From DASYCK01 sp036500205 (GTDB lineage: Bacteria; Myxococcota_A; Polyangia; Fen-1088): a stretch of 64,000 bases of DNA. Shown piece by piece: positions 8,863 through 17,884 of the stretch; position 1 is the first letter of the stretch; the number at the start of each line of letters is the position of its first letter. Where the stretch lies: the NCBI GenBank assembly GCA_036500205.1, contig DASYCK010000009.1, positions 4,417 through 68,416 of the forward strand, given 5' to 3'. The translations under genes were made by a program, and so were the position numbers. The notes under the pieces are model-generated. The model did no database searches. It saw only the letters and a list, made by a program, of their open reading frames with translations, and was not told where the DNA came from.

Positions 8863-9900
8863 ATGAAATTCGCCCCCAAGGTTTCCCGTTCGACCTCTAC
8901 CGTCGGAGCTTTGCTCTGTTCAATCTGCCTGGTGCTCGTCGCGAGCTGCAGCAGCAGCACGAGCGGGAGCGATGGTGGGTCGCAGGCGCACGGCATCGCG
9001 CTGACGAACGCGAACAACTACACGGCGACCAGCAAGTTGACGATCCCCTCCGTGCAGACCACCGACGGCGCCGACCTCAAGATCTGCTGGAACACGATCT
9101 CGAAGGACATCCTCTGCCACACCGTAGACAGCAGCAACAGTATCGACAACGTGGCCTTCTTGCAGATCGGGAACCCGAGCCAGACGGTGGATCAGATCGA
9201 GCAGGCGCTGGGGCTCGGCAAGCAACCGAACGTCGTCACCTACGCCGAGTATCACACCGCCGACGCGCCGTCGGGACAGAACTGCGTGATGCTGTCTCAG
9301 ATGACGCGGATCCTCGACAACGGCAAGCCGGCCCTCGACCCGTCGCAGACGTACAAGATGAGCGGCGGCTTCCGTTACATGCTGCTGTTCACCCACGGCA
9401 CCACGTTGGGAACGGGCGCGCGCGCCATGACGTTCCTCGAGCCCGGCGCCGGGTCGGCGACCACGGTCAACGCTCCGGACGGCTGCAACCCGCCCATCCT
9501 CGATTTCCAGGCCGATCTGACCGGCCCGACACATCTGACGATCCCCGCCAACGGTCCCTACGTGGTCGATTGGAGCGGGATCACCCGCGACGGGCTCGGC
9601 AACGACGTGGTGTTTCAGAAGATTGACAGCCTGGTGGTCGGCTTCTACCAGGGCAAGAGCGTGACCGACCTGCAGAACAGCTTCCTCGATCTCGACACCA
9701 TCGCGACCTCGTTCTATTCGATGTCGCTCAGCGCGGGGGTCAAGTACCACGATCTCACGGGCGCCATGGACACGATGAGCAGCGACGTCTTCCCCACCGG
9801 CTTCGACAGGACCGACGGGATCTGGGTGTTCGGCCTCCGCTGCAGCACCTGCGCCCTTCCGGCGCCGATCGCCATCTCGGTCGTCGACCACGGCAACTGA
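8863..9900 (+). CDS. Lipoprotein with duplicated IDWSG-type domain (paralogue A)
   Basis: Protein of 345 residues with signal peptide and lipobox VASC, so probably lipid-anchored. Two similar segments follow. Residues about 48-130 start NNYTATSKLTIP and contain ICWNTISKDIL. Residues about 215-310 contain VVDWSGITRDGLGNDV and the later LDLDTIATSFYSMSL. The same pair of segments occurs in the lipoprotein at 14661-15683, so this is a duplicated-domain family. I do not recognise a named domain. It leads the plus-strand operon with a FadL-like porin, a periplasmic protein and an RND exporter. The start at 8863 is chosen because it gives a clean lipoprotein signal; the open frame upstream shows no protein-like features. 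Confidence 0.75.
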   Translation: MKFAPKVSRSTSTVGALLCSICLVLVASCSSSTSGSDGGSQAHGIALTNANNYTATSKLTIPSVQTTDGADLKICWNTISKDILCHTVDSSNSIDNVAFLQIGNPSQTVDQIEQALGLGKQPNVVTYAEYHTADAPSGQNCVMLSQMTRILDNGKPALDPSQTYKMSGGFRYMLLFTHGTTLGTGARAMTFLEPGAGSATTVNAPDGCNPPILDFQADLTGPTHLTIPANGPYVVDWSGITRDGLGNDVVFQKIDSLVVGFYQGKSVTDLQNSFLDLDTIATSFYSMSLSAGVKYHDLTGAMDTMSSDVFPTGFDRTDGIWVFGLRCSTCALPAPIAISVVDHGN

Positions 9901-9950
9901 TCGACCGCGGCAACTGATCGCTCCGCCGCCGCTCCCATCGATTGTCAAAC

Positions 9951-11417
9951 ATGAAGTCCTTCGTTGTATCCGCGACGTTGCTCGCCTCCGCCCTCCTCGC
10001 CCGTCGGGCGCTCGCCGAGGGCGGTTACTTCGCCGGGGTGGGTGGTTCCGAGGCGGCGGGACGCGCCGGCGCCTTCACGGCGAAGGCCGATGACCTTACC
10101 GCGGTCACGTTCAACCCCGCCGGTCTGGCCAAGCTGGGAACGACCGTCATCCAGATCGGGAACCAGGTCTCCTACAACAGCTTCGCCTTCACGCGCGCCC
10201 CCACGCTGGACTACGGGAACCAGCAGAACGGCACGGCTCCGCTGGTCACGTTCAACAAGGTGCGGAACCAGAAGCCGTGGCAACCCCTGCTCCCCTCGCT
10301 GGGCGTGGGCTCGAACCTGGGCCTCGAGAACTGGGGCTTCGCGCTGTCGGCGTTCGCGCCCTCGGGCGTGGGCGCCGAGCAATTCCCCCTGAACGGCGGC
10401 CAGCGCTACATGATGTTGAGCCGACAGGAGGTCCTGCTCACCTACGCGGCCAGCGCCGCCTGGAAGCACGACGACGTCTTCGGCATCGGCGCGACCGTGG
10501 AATGGCTCTACATGCCGCGCTTCAATTACTCGCTGGTCATTGACGGCAGCACGTTGAACGGCGCGAACAACCCGGTGTCGAGCGCGCTCGACATGCAGGC
10601 GACCATCAAGGGCTCCGCCCCGTTCACCTTCAACGCCATCGTCGGCGCCTGGTACCGCCCCACCCCGTCCGTCGAGCTGGGGCTATCGGGACAGGTCGTT
10701 CCCACGAGCCTGGTCGCGAAGAGCACGCTGGACATCCAGGTCCTGAACCCGTTCGACGCCAACCACACCTCGAACGTGATGCTGACCAGGAACGGCGACG
10801 CCGCCAACGACGTGACGGTGACGCTGCCCTTGCCGCTGATCGCGCGCGGCGGCGCGCGCTACCGACACCTGGAGGGCGGCCGTGAGCGCTACGATCTCGA
10901 GCTCGACGTCGAGTACGAGACCTGGTCCCGGGTGAAGAAGTTCGCCATCGAAACCAGGGGGTTGCAGGGAAACTACGCCAGCCAGGTCGTGAACATCGGC
11001 CACATCGACATCCAGAAGAACTGGCGCGACTCGGTGGCCGTCAAGCTGGGGGGCGACTACGTGGCGCTCCCCGACCGACTGACCCTGCGGGCGGGGCTCG
11101 TCTACGTGACGGCCGTGGCCGACGCGGCCTACGCGAACGTGGACGCGCAGAGCGCGCAGATGTTCGGGGGCGCCGTCGGCTCGTCCTTCTTCTTCGGCCC
11201 CTGGGAGCTGGTGGTGGCCTATCAGCTGCGGTACCAGCCGACCTTCACCGTCTCCGAGGCGAACGCCCGGGTGTACCAGCAGGTGCCGGGGAGCCCCTGC
11301 GTGACCGACCCCAGCAGCTGCGACGCGAACTATCACAGCCCCGTCGTCAACGCCGGAACATACTCGGCGAGCTCTCAGTTCGTCTCCGTGGACGCGCTCT
11401 ATCGCTTTGGGTTGTGA
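9951..11417 (+). CDS. FadL/OmpP1/TodX-type outer-membrane transporter
   Basis: Protein of 488 residues with signal peptide ending RALA. The mature start EGGYFAGVGGSEAAGRAGAF and the following AKADDLTAVTFNPAGLAKL are the hallmark N-terminal hatch sequence of FadL-type barrels, including the NPAG motif. The C-terminus YRFGL suits barrel assembly. FadL proteins admit long-chain fatty acids or other hydrophobic molecules across the outer membrane. The ATG at 9951 is used; a TTG three codons earlier is less likely. It lies 50 bases after the lipoprotein gene and 95 before the next gene, within an apparent transport operon. Confidence 0.88.
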   Translation: MKSFVVSATLLASALLARRALAEGGYFAGVGGSEAAGRAGAFTAKADDLTAVTFNPAGLAKLGTTVIQIGNQVSYNSFAFTRAPTLDYGNQQNGTAPLVTFNKVRNQKPWQPLLPSLGVGSNLGLENWGFALSAFAPSGVGAEQFPLNGGQRYMMLSRQEVLLTYAASAAWKHDDVFGIGATVEWLYMPRFNYSLVIDGSTLNGANNPVSSALDMQATIKGSAPFTFNAIVGAWYRPTPSVELGLSGQVVPTSLVAKSTLDIQVLNPFDANHTSNVMLTRNGDAANDVTVTLPLPLIARGGARYRHLEGGRERYDLELDVEYETWSRVKKFAIETRGLQGNYASQVVNIGHIDIQKNWRDSVAVKLGGDYVALPDRLTLRAGLVYVTAVADAAYANVDAQSAQMFGGAVGSSFFFGPWELVVAYQLRYQPTFTVSEANARVYQQVPGSPCVTDPSSCDANYHSPVVNAGTYSASSQFVSVDALYRFGL

Positions 11418-11512
11418 CGCTGCTGGTGACGATCCGGGCGCGCCGGGCCGTCTCATCGTCTTTTAGGTCGATCCGTCTCGCGACTCGTCTGGCAATCTGG
11501 CTTGGAGGAAAA

Positions 11513-12187
11513 ATGCGACTCATGAAGCTCAGCACACCGGGAAGACACGCCTTGACCCTCGGACTGGCGGCGACGCTCGTCGGAGGCCTGGCGATCGCGT
11601 CCGCGCTCCCCTCCCTCGATTCCCCCGAGCTGGCCCAGGGGCCCTTCGCGTCGATGCACATGATCCTCAAGAAGACGATCCTGAGGATCAACATCGCGAC
11701 GATCGACGTTCGCTTCGACAAGCCGACCCAGGGGCGCTTCGCCGAGCTCGCCCGCAACCAGAAATATTCCGACCCGCTGGCCCAGCAGCTGGCCCAGGTC
11801 GCCATCGGCGCCCCGAACGCGGTGGTGCAGATGCAGTTCAAGCACGACGTCTCGCTCGATCGATGGATGGACGTGGTGCGCGACAACGTCAAGCAGGCGC
11901 GCGAGGCGGGCCTCATCACCGCGCAGCTCGAGCAGCAGGTCAGCCAGGGTCTGCCGCAGTGGTTCGCCCCGCTGCGCGAGCGCGGCTACGAGAAGGGGGA
12001 CCGGTTGCTCTATGCCGTCAGCCCCGAGGGGCTGCACACGGCGGTGGCGTCGCTCGACGGCAAGGTCCTCATCGACCGGATGGACAAGGAGCACGGGACC
12101 AAGCAGGTCGTCCTGGCCAGCTACTTCGCGTCGGGCAGCGAGTTCCGCGAGCCGCTCATCAAGTCGCTGCTGGAAGGAACCCACTGA
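11513..12187 (+). CDS. Periplasmic protein, chalcone-isomerase-like fold suspected
   Basis: Protein of 224 residues with an N-terminal signal or anchor segment (HALTLGLAATLVGGLAIASA). The rest contains KKTILRINIATIDVRFDK, VQMQFKHDVSLDRWMDVVRDN and LIDRMDKEHGTKQVVLASYF. The last part, ending near FREPLIKSLL, resembles the chalcone-isomerase-like proteins I recall in bacterial lipid or RND loci, but I cannot verify the fold here. The start is well supported: GGAGGA lies a few bases upstream of the ATG at 11513. One base separates its stop from the start of the RND gene, so translation is probably coupled and the two products may act together. Confidence 0.7.
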   Translation: MRLMKLSTPGRHALTLGLAATLVGGLAIASALPSLDSPELAQGPFASMHMILKKTILRINIATIDVRFDKPTQGRFAELARNQKYSDPLAQQLAQVAIGAPNAVVQMQFKHDVSLDRWMDVVRDNVKQAREAGLITAQLEQQVSQGLPQWFAPLRERGYEKGDRLLYAVSPEGLHTAVASLDGKVLIDRMDKEHGTKQVVLASYFASGSEFREPLIKSLLEGTH

Positions 12188-12188
12188 A

Positions 12189-14567
12189 ATGTTGCGCCGC
12201 TATGTGACCTCCGTGGTCGCTCGACCGAAGCTGGTGATCGCGCTCGTCGTCGTGGTGACCTTGACCCTGGGCTTCTTCATGACCCGCCTGAAGGTGCTGC
12301 TCGACATCGACGCCCAGATTCCGCCGGGGCATCCGCTGGTGGTGGTCGGCCAGCGCGTCGAGAAGCTGTTCGGCGGCAAGTACGTCACCGTGATCGGGTT
12401 CTATCCGCAGTCCGGCACCATCTACACCCCCGCCATCCTGGGCAAGGTGAAGCGGGTGACGGCGGCGCTCGAGAACATTCCCGGCGTGAAGCCGGGCAGC
12501 GCGCTGTCGCTCATGTCGCCCCGGGTGAAGGACATTCACAGCGCCGACGACGCGCTGGAGATCACGCCGCTCGCCGCCACCGTGCCGGCGAACGACGCGG
12601 AGATGGCCAAGTTCAAGGAACGGGTGAAGGCCAACGCGTTCCTGACCAGCCTGTTCGTCAGCGATGACGGCCGCGCCACGTCGGTGCTGGTCGACTTCGA
12701 CGACTTCGCCAAGGCGGGCGGCGCCAAGGGGCTCTACGATCGGCTGGAGGCCATCGTGGCCCCCGAGCGCGAGCCCGGGCTGGAGATCTTGCCCGCCGGC
12801 GCGCCCACCATCCTGCACTGGCTGCTCATCTACACGCGCCGGGTGGCGCTGCTGTTCGTGCTGGCGCTGGCGATGATCGGCTACCTGCACTACCGGGCCT
12901 TTCGCACCGTGCAGGGCATGATCATCCCGCTCGTCACCGCCATCATGGGCGTGATCTGGGCGCTGGGGTTGATGGGGCTCATCCATGCCCCGATGGACCC
13001 CTGGAACATCATGACGCCCATCTTGCTGCTGGCGATCGGCGCCGGCCACTCGGTGCAGATCCTCAAGCGCTATTACGAGGAGTACGGGCGCCTCCAGGCG
13101 ACCCGTCCCGATCTGTCGCCGGTGGAGCACAACCGCGAAGCGGTCATCGAGGCCACCACCAAGGTCGGCCTGGTGATGCTGGCGGCGGGGACCATCGCCG
13201 CGCTCAGCTTCGGCTCGCTGGCCACCTTCGGGCTCCCCTCCATCAAGAACTTCGGCCTCTGCACGGCGTTCGGGATCCTGGCGGCGCTGACGGTCGAGCT
13301 GACGTTCATTCCGGCGGTGCGAGTGTTGCTGTCGCCCCCTTCGACGAAGCAGACCGACCGCGAGAAGAAGGAGGAGTTCTTCGACCCCATCCTCGATCAT
13401 CTGGCGAAGCTGGTCCGCACCGGCAAGGAGCGCCCCATCCTGTGGATCTTCGGGGTCCTCATCGCCATCGCCGCCGTCGGGGTGGTGCAACTGGAGGCCG
13501 GCAACAGCCTGGGGGCGCAGTTCTTCGAGTCGAACGCGCCGGTACACGGCTTCCGCATGGCCGACTCTCGGCTGGCCGGCACGCGTGTCATCCAGGTGCT
13601 GGTCGAAGGCAACGCGCCGGACACCATGAAGGACCCGGCGGTCTTGAAGCGCATGGACCAGCTCGAGACCTTCATCGCGCATCAGCCGCTGCCCATCGGC
13701 AAGGTGATGTCGATCGTGGATCTCTTGAAGCAGATGAGCCACGTCATCGAGGGGGGCGGCGCAGGGAAACTCCCCGACAGCGCCCAGGGGGTCGCCCAGT
13801 ACCTGCTGCTCTATTCGATGGGCGGCGACGAGGAGGACCTGAGCCGCCTGGTCGACCACGACTTTCAGAACGCCGTGATCACGGCCTACCTGCGCACGGA
13901 CGACTTCCGTTCCATGAAGGCTTTCACTGTGGCGACTCAGGCCGAGGCCGACCGGCTGTTCGCGGGCCTGCCGGTTCAGGCGCGGGTGGGCGGCGGCGTC
14001 ACCAACGCCATCGCGCTGAACGAGACGATGGTGCACGGGAAGACCATCAACCTCATCCAGATCTCGCTGCTGGTGGTCATCATCACCTCGGTGCTGTTGC
14101 GCTCGCTGGCGGGCGGATTCCTGGTGTTGCTCCCCCTCGCCACGGCCGCCCTGGTGAACCTGGGGTTGATGGGCTGGCTGGGGATCCCGCTGTCGATGGG
14201 GACCGCCGCCATCTCCGCCATGGCGGTCGGTATCGGGGCCGACTACGCCGTCTACTTCATCTTCCGGGTGCGTGAGGAGTTCCAGCGCACCGGTGACCTG
14301 CGACGGGCGACGGCCACCGCGCTCACCACGTCCGGCAAGGCGATCGCCTACGTCGCCACGGCGGTCGCGGGCGGCTACCTTTGCCTGACGCTCTCCGGTT
14401 TCAAGGTCCACGTCCTGCTCGGCGTCCTGGTGGCCTTGACCATGATCACCAGCAGCGCGGCCACGGTCGCTTTCCTGCCGGCGGTCATCCTGCGGGTCAC
14501 GCCGCGCTTCCTGAAGGCGCCCAAGGGCGCCCTGCCGTCCGATGCGGCGGCGACCCAGCTCGGCTAG
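12189..14567 (+). CDS. MMPL/RND-superfamily exporter
   Basis: Protein of 792 residues with the duplicated RND architecture. A first transmembrane helix (about 12-32) and a periplasmic domain precede a five-helix bundle (about 210-380). The pattern then repeats with a helix near 420, a second periplasmic domain and a final bundle (about 620-770). Phrases such as MTPILLLAIGAGHSVQILKR and AISAMAVGIGADYAVYF are the helix-4-type motifs with polar residues used for proton coupling. These proteins export lipids or other hydrophobic compounds across the inner membrane. The ATG at 12189 begins two bases after the preceding stop. The LolA-like, DUF1302-like and FadL-like genes nearby are common companions of this family. 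Confidence 0.9.
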   Translation: MLRRYVTSVVARPKLVIALVVVVTLTLGFFMTRLKVLLDIDAQIPPGHPLVVVGQRVEKLFGGKYVTVIGFYPQSGTIYTPAILGKVKRVTAALENIPGVKPGSALSLMSPRVKDIHSADDALEITPLAATVPANDAEMAKFKERVKANAFLTSLFVSDDGRATSVLVDFDDFAKAGGAKGLYDRLEAIVAPEREPGLEILPAGAPTILHWLLIYTRRVALLFVLALAMIGYLHYRAFRTVQGMIIPLVTAIMGVIWALGLMGLIHAPMDPWNIMTPILLLAIGAGHSVQILKRYYEEYGRLQATRPDLSPVEHNREAVIEATTKVGLVMLAAGTIAALSFGSLATFGLPSIKNFGLCTAFGILAALTVELTFIPAVRVLLSPPSTKQTDREKKEEFFDPILDHLAKLVRTGKERPILWIFGVLIAIAAVGVVQLEAGNSLGAQFFESNAPVHGFRMADSRLAGTRVIQVLVEGNAPDTMKDPAVLKRMDQLETFIAHQPLPIGKVMSIVDLLKQMSHVIEGGGAGKLPDSAQGVAQYLLLYSMGGDEEDLSRLVDHDFQNAVITAYLRTDDFRSMKAFTVATQAEADRLFAGLPVQARVGGGVTNAIALNETMVHGKTINLIQISLLVVIITSVLLRSLAGGFLVLLPLATAALVNLGLMGWLGIPLSMGTAAISAMAVGIGADYAVYFIFRVREEFQRTGDLRRATATALTTSGKAIAYVATAVAGGYLCLTLSGFKVHVLLGVLVALTMITSSAATVAFLPAVILRVTPRFLKAPKGALPSDAAATQLG

Positions 14568-14660
14568 GAACCCAGGCCGTCCAGGCCCGTCAGAACGGAG
14601 GCCGCTCGAACCACCCGCGCGACCGCGCCACCACCAGGGCGCGGAGCGGGGGCACCCCGG

Positions 14661-15683
14661 CTACTGCTTCAGCTCGATCGACTGCAGCATGCGTATGCCC
14701 TGACCCAGGGTATCGCCGCTCGCCACCGCGACCACGTACGTGAACGTGTTCATCGTGGGATCGAAATACTGGTTGAAGGTGTCCGTCGGAATGGTCGTGC
14801 CGTTGACGGTGAAGTCGTACAGGTGCGCCGACGTCATCCCCTTCTGAATGGTGATCGTGGGCGGCGGGACGACGAAGATGTCGCTCTGGGCCAGCGAGTC
14901 CTCGTTCACGGCCGTCTCGACCTCGGGCAAGCTCTTCGTGAACAGCAGCAGCAGTACCGTGCTCAGGTCATTCTTCGGATCGACCGGATGCTGGATCAGG
15001 TCCTTGGTGACCCCGCTCCAGTCGATGGTGAAGTTGGACTTCGCCATCACCGTCACGGGCGGCAGGGTGATGGTGCTGGAGAACGAATAGTCGTTCGACT
15101 GGGCCGCGGTGATGGACGAACCGCAGCTGTTGTTGTCACACGGCTTCAGGATCGTCAGGTACAGCGGCGCCGGATTCTTGCATCCGCCGCACTGGAGCGC
15201 GGCGATCCAGGTTCCACTCGAATCGATGCCGGGGAAGCTCTTCCCGCTGTCGGTCTGCAGCTGGGAAAAGTCGACGCTGGTCCCGCTGGGGATCTTGCAG
15301 GGCGAGTCTCCCACACAGCCCTTGTACAGGTCGGTGGCGATGAGATCGAGCATGAGGAACAGGCTCCCCTGCAGCTCGGACGGTGACTGGGTGTAGTGCC
15401 CGACGAACAGATTGGTGATGCTGGTGGGGTCGAAGTCGCGGCCGAGCGCGTTCGTCGTCAAGCTGCCCCAGTCGAGCGTGACGGCCGCCTTTCCCGAGGG
15501 GATCTGCGTGGGGGTCAGATTGTCGAGGTGCGCGGTGTAGTCGATCTTGGTCGAGCTCGACGTCAAGGCGACCGTGTTTTGCACCGCCGGGGAGTCGCCG
15601 CCGCCGCTTCCGCAGCCGATCATCGAGACCGCCAGTAGCCCTGGCAAGAACGCGGACAGGAACAGTTTCGCTTCGTGCTTCAT
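14661..15683 (-). CDS. Lipoprotein with duplicated IDWSG-type domain (paralogue B)
   Basis: Protein of 340 residues with signal peptide and lipobox MIGC. It carries two similar segments. The first begins KIDYTAHLDNLTP and contains VTLDWGSLTTNALGRDFDP and later LDLIATDLYKG. The second begins NDYSFSSTITLPP and contains FTIDWSGVTKDLIQHPVDP. The spacing and the WSG/WGS-x-T-x-D core match paralogue A at 8863-9900. Function is unknown; a surface binding or structural role is plausible. AGGAG about ten bases before the ATG at 15683 supports the start. It converges on the RND gene, 93 bases away, and lies next to the second arylsulfotransferase-like gene in the same orientation. Confidence 0.75.
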   Translation of the reverse strand: MKHEAKLFLSAFLPGLLAVSMIGCGSGGGDSPAVQNTVALTSSSTKIDYTAHLDNLTPTQIPSGKAAVTLDWGSLTTNALGRDFDPTSITNLFVGHYTQSPSELQGSLFLMLDLIATDLYKGCVGDSPCKIPSGTSVDFSQLQTDSGKSFPGIDSSGTWIAALQCGGCKNPAPLYLTILKPCDNNSCGSSITAAQSNDYSFSSTITLPPVTVMAKSNFTIDWSGVTKDLIQHPVDPKNDLSTVLLLLFTKSLPEVETAVNEDSLAQSDIFVVPPPTITIQKGMTSAHLYDFTVNGTTIPTDTFNQYFDPTMNTFTYVVAVASGDTLGQGIRMLQSIELKQ

Positions 15684-15769
15684 GGGAAAGAATCTCCTGA
15701 CGGTCACTGATGGGTCGTTACACGGACGGCAGCGGGACGAACGCATCCCGCTCTCGATCTTCTCACTTG

Positions 15770-17446
15770 CTACTTGGGAGGCGGTCCGTAAAGGGTGGCA
15801 CGCTTCTCGATATAGCCAAAAGAGGCTCCCAGAGGCCAGCTCAACCGTTGCAGCAGGGTGCCGCCCGAGTCGACCTCGTCGTACACCCCCTTGGTCGAGT
15901 AGCCGATCACCGTATTGCCGTTGGGAAGCCGCTCCACGTCCCCCATGACATCGTTCTGAACGGTGGGGCTCGACGTGTATGACCAGATCTTCATAGCGGT
16001 CTTCGCCGTCGCGTCGATCTTCATCTCGATGGCCATCGACCCCTTGCCCGTGCCGCCGCCCGTCGTGCTGTTGTTGTTGAAGATCAGGAGGTCGTCGGCG
16101 GCAATGATGTGAAGGCCGTGCTCGCCACCTTTCCAGGAATCGCCCGTGAAGGTGTTACCGGTTCCGTTCAGCACCCAGACGGTGGTGCCGGTCCGGGTGA
16201 CCTTCGTCAGGTCTTGGTTGTCGAGGTCGGAGAAGATCAAGGTATCGTCCGACTTCGAGTACTGGATGGTGTTCACGTGACAGGCGCCCGTCCCGCCATG
16301 AGCGGTGCGCGCGTTGACGATCGTCTTGACGGTGCCGTTCGGGGCCCGTTCCTTGATGTCGTCGCAGCCGTTCGACCCGTAACCGTAAAAGGCGACGGTC
16401 TCGTCGGGAAGGATCGTCATCTGGTGGTTCTGCCCGACAAACTCACTGGAGTGGTCTTCGTCGGTCACGCCGTCCATCGTCACCCGATGGACGTGAACCG
16501 TGCCGCTCGGCACGTTGGCGCCGTTGATCCACATGGCCTTGCCGTCGTAGGTCATGCGCGCCCCCGTCACGTCGCTGCTGATGCTGTACCACCAGACGAT
16601 ATCGCCGTCGCCGTCGAGAATGAAGGCGGGCGAGCCAGAGGTCCCCGCGTTCTGGGCATACTGGCCGGTGATCAAGAAACCGCCGTACAGCTTCGTCGCA
16701 TCCTTGGTCGAAACGGAGATCTTGGGCAGCCCGTTCGTCAGCGCGCCGGTCATGATCGTCGCGTCGGGGCCCGTGCAATCGCCCGTGCTGTTCGAGGCCA
16801 CGATGCGGTAGTGGTACATCTTGCTGGCCTTCATCCCCAGCAGCAGCGTGCGGTAGTCCTTCTGGGTGAGATCGACCGGCGCCGTCATTCCGTAAGACGT
16901 GGTGAGGCCGAAGTCGATGTGGGCGGACGTGGGGCTCGTCAGGGTCGTCGAGAACGTCACGATGCCGACGGTCGGAATCTTCGTGCTGGTCGAGGACGTG
17001 GGCGTGAAGGTGCACGAGGCGGTCATTCCCGCCCCGCCGCTCCCCGTCGCGCTGCCACCCGACCCGGTCGAGCCGCCGTTGCTCTGGCCGCCGCTGCCCG
17101 TGGTGGCACTCCCCCCGGAACCGGTCGAGCCCCCGCTGCCTTTTCCGCCGCTGCCGGTGGTGGCGGTTCCCCCCGAACCTGTCGAGCCCCCGCTCCCGCT
17201 GCTGCCGCCTGACGCGCTGCCCCCACTCCCACTCCCACCCGACGCGGTCGAACCTCCGCTGCTGGCCTTGCCGCCACTGCCGCTGTTGCTGCCGCCCGAC
17301 CCGTTCGAGCCTCCGCTTCCGCTGGAGCTACCGCCGCTCCCGGTTTGCCCCCCCGAACCGCCGTTTCCTCCGCTGTTCGCGGCGCAACCGAAGCCGAGCA
17401 GAGACACACCACAGCACAACGCGAGCCGAGTCGAAATACGCAACAT
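15770..17446 (-). CDS. Arylsulfotransferase-like lipoprotein with Gly/Ser linker (copy 2)
   Basis: Protein of 558 residues. The lipobox GFGC gives lipidation at Cys21, and a Gly/Ser linker extends to about residue 140. A fibronectin-like part includes IPTVGIVTFSTT, close to IPTVGIVTYTTD in copy 1. A propeller follows with GDGDIVWWYS, NHQMTILPD, CHVNTIQYSKSDDTLIFSD, GEHGLHIIAADDLLIFNNN and GDVERLPNGNTVIGYS. This is the same ASST-like family as copy 1, and both end in YGPPP. It probably acts outside the cytoplasm on phenolic sulfates or a related ligand (inference). AGGAGG seven bases before the ATG at 17446 decides the start. Confidence 0.8.
   Translation of the reverse strand: MLRISTRLALCCGVSLLGFGCAANSGGNGGSGGQTGSGGSSSGSGGSNGSGGSNSGSGGKASSGGSTASGGSGSGGSASGGSSGSGGSTGSGGTATTGSGGKGSGGSTGSGGSATTGSGGQSNGGSTGSGGSATGSGGAGMTASCTFTPTSSTSTKIPTVGIVTFSTTLTSPTSAHIDFGLTTSYGMTAPVDLTQKDYRTLLLGMKASKMYHYRIVASNSTGDCTGPDATIMTGALTNGLPKISVSTKDATKLYGGFLITGQYAQNAGTSGSPAFILDGDGDIVWWYSISSDVTGARMTYDGKAMWINGANVPSGTVHVHRVTMDGVTDEDHSSEFVGQNHQMTILPDETVAFYGYGSNGCDDIKERAPNGTVKTIVNARTAHGGTGACHVNTIQYSKSDDTLIFSDLDNQDLTKVTRTGTTVWVLNGTGNTFTGDSWKGGEHGLHIIAADDLLIFNNNSTTGGGTGKGSMAIEMKIDATAKTAMKIWSYTSSPTVQNDVMGDVERLPNGNTVIGYSTKGVYDEVDSGGTLLQRLSWPLGASFGYIEKRATLYGPPPK
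17030..17383 (-). repeat. Gly/Ser-codon low-complexity repeat in copy 2
   Basis: Coding repeat for the linker of the second arylsulfotransferase-like lipoprotein. The encoded unit GSGGSTGSGG with Ala/Thr variants recurs several times. It parallels the tract at 3035-3435 but is not identical to it, so the two linkers appear to diversify independently. Confidence 0.85.
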
Positions 17447-17884
17447 AACGGATCCTCCTGGCGACACTCTCATCGGGGGACGGAAGGGATCAGACCGGAA
17501 CGCTCCTGCGCGTTGGCACGCGCCGGACTCCAGTTTTATCGCCTTCGCAGGGGGGTGCAATACGGATCAATGTGGCTTCTCTGGTGACCAATCTCATCGA
17601 TTTGGTTGAAAAAATCGCCAAAAAACAGCCGCCGTCCGGGATTCACATGGCCCTCGATCTGGGAAACGCCCGGTCACGTCTTGCAAAGTAGCGAGCTGGA
17701 TCGAAATAGTGGAATAAAGCGTTCTCACTCCCGCCCCAGTTCTGTTCTAATGGAAATGTGTCTAGACCCGAGCCGATCCGCAACGCGCTGCTCGGGGATT
17801 TTGTTTTCGGACCGATCGCTCCCTCCGGGCACTGGCTGAACTGCTCACTGTCGAGCGCCTCTCCTCGGCAAGAAACGGATAGTC
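17447..17884. promoter_or_regulatory. Divergent intergenic region, no gene seen
   Basis: About 440 bases between the arylsulfotransferase-like gene (minus) and the anion exporter gene (plus). A clearly AT-richer patch with A-runs lies at about 17595-17635. I see no convincing ORF, RNA gene or repeat and could not place promoter hexamers with confidence. Confidence 0.35.

Noticed and set aside
12159..14411. Long open frame of about 750 codons antisense to the RND exporter
   Set aside because: It is rich in His, Arg, Gln and Gly with no domain signature, as expected for the antisense of a GC-rich gene; the sense protein has clear RND motifs.
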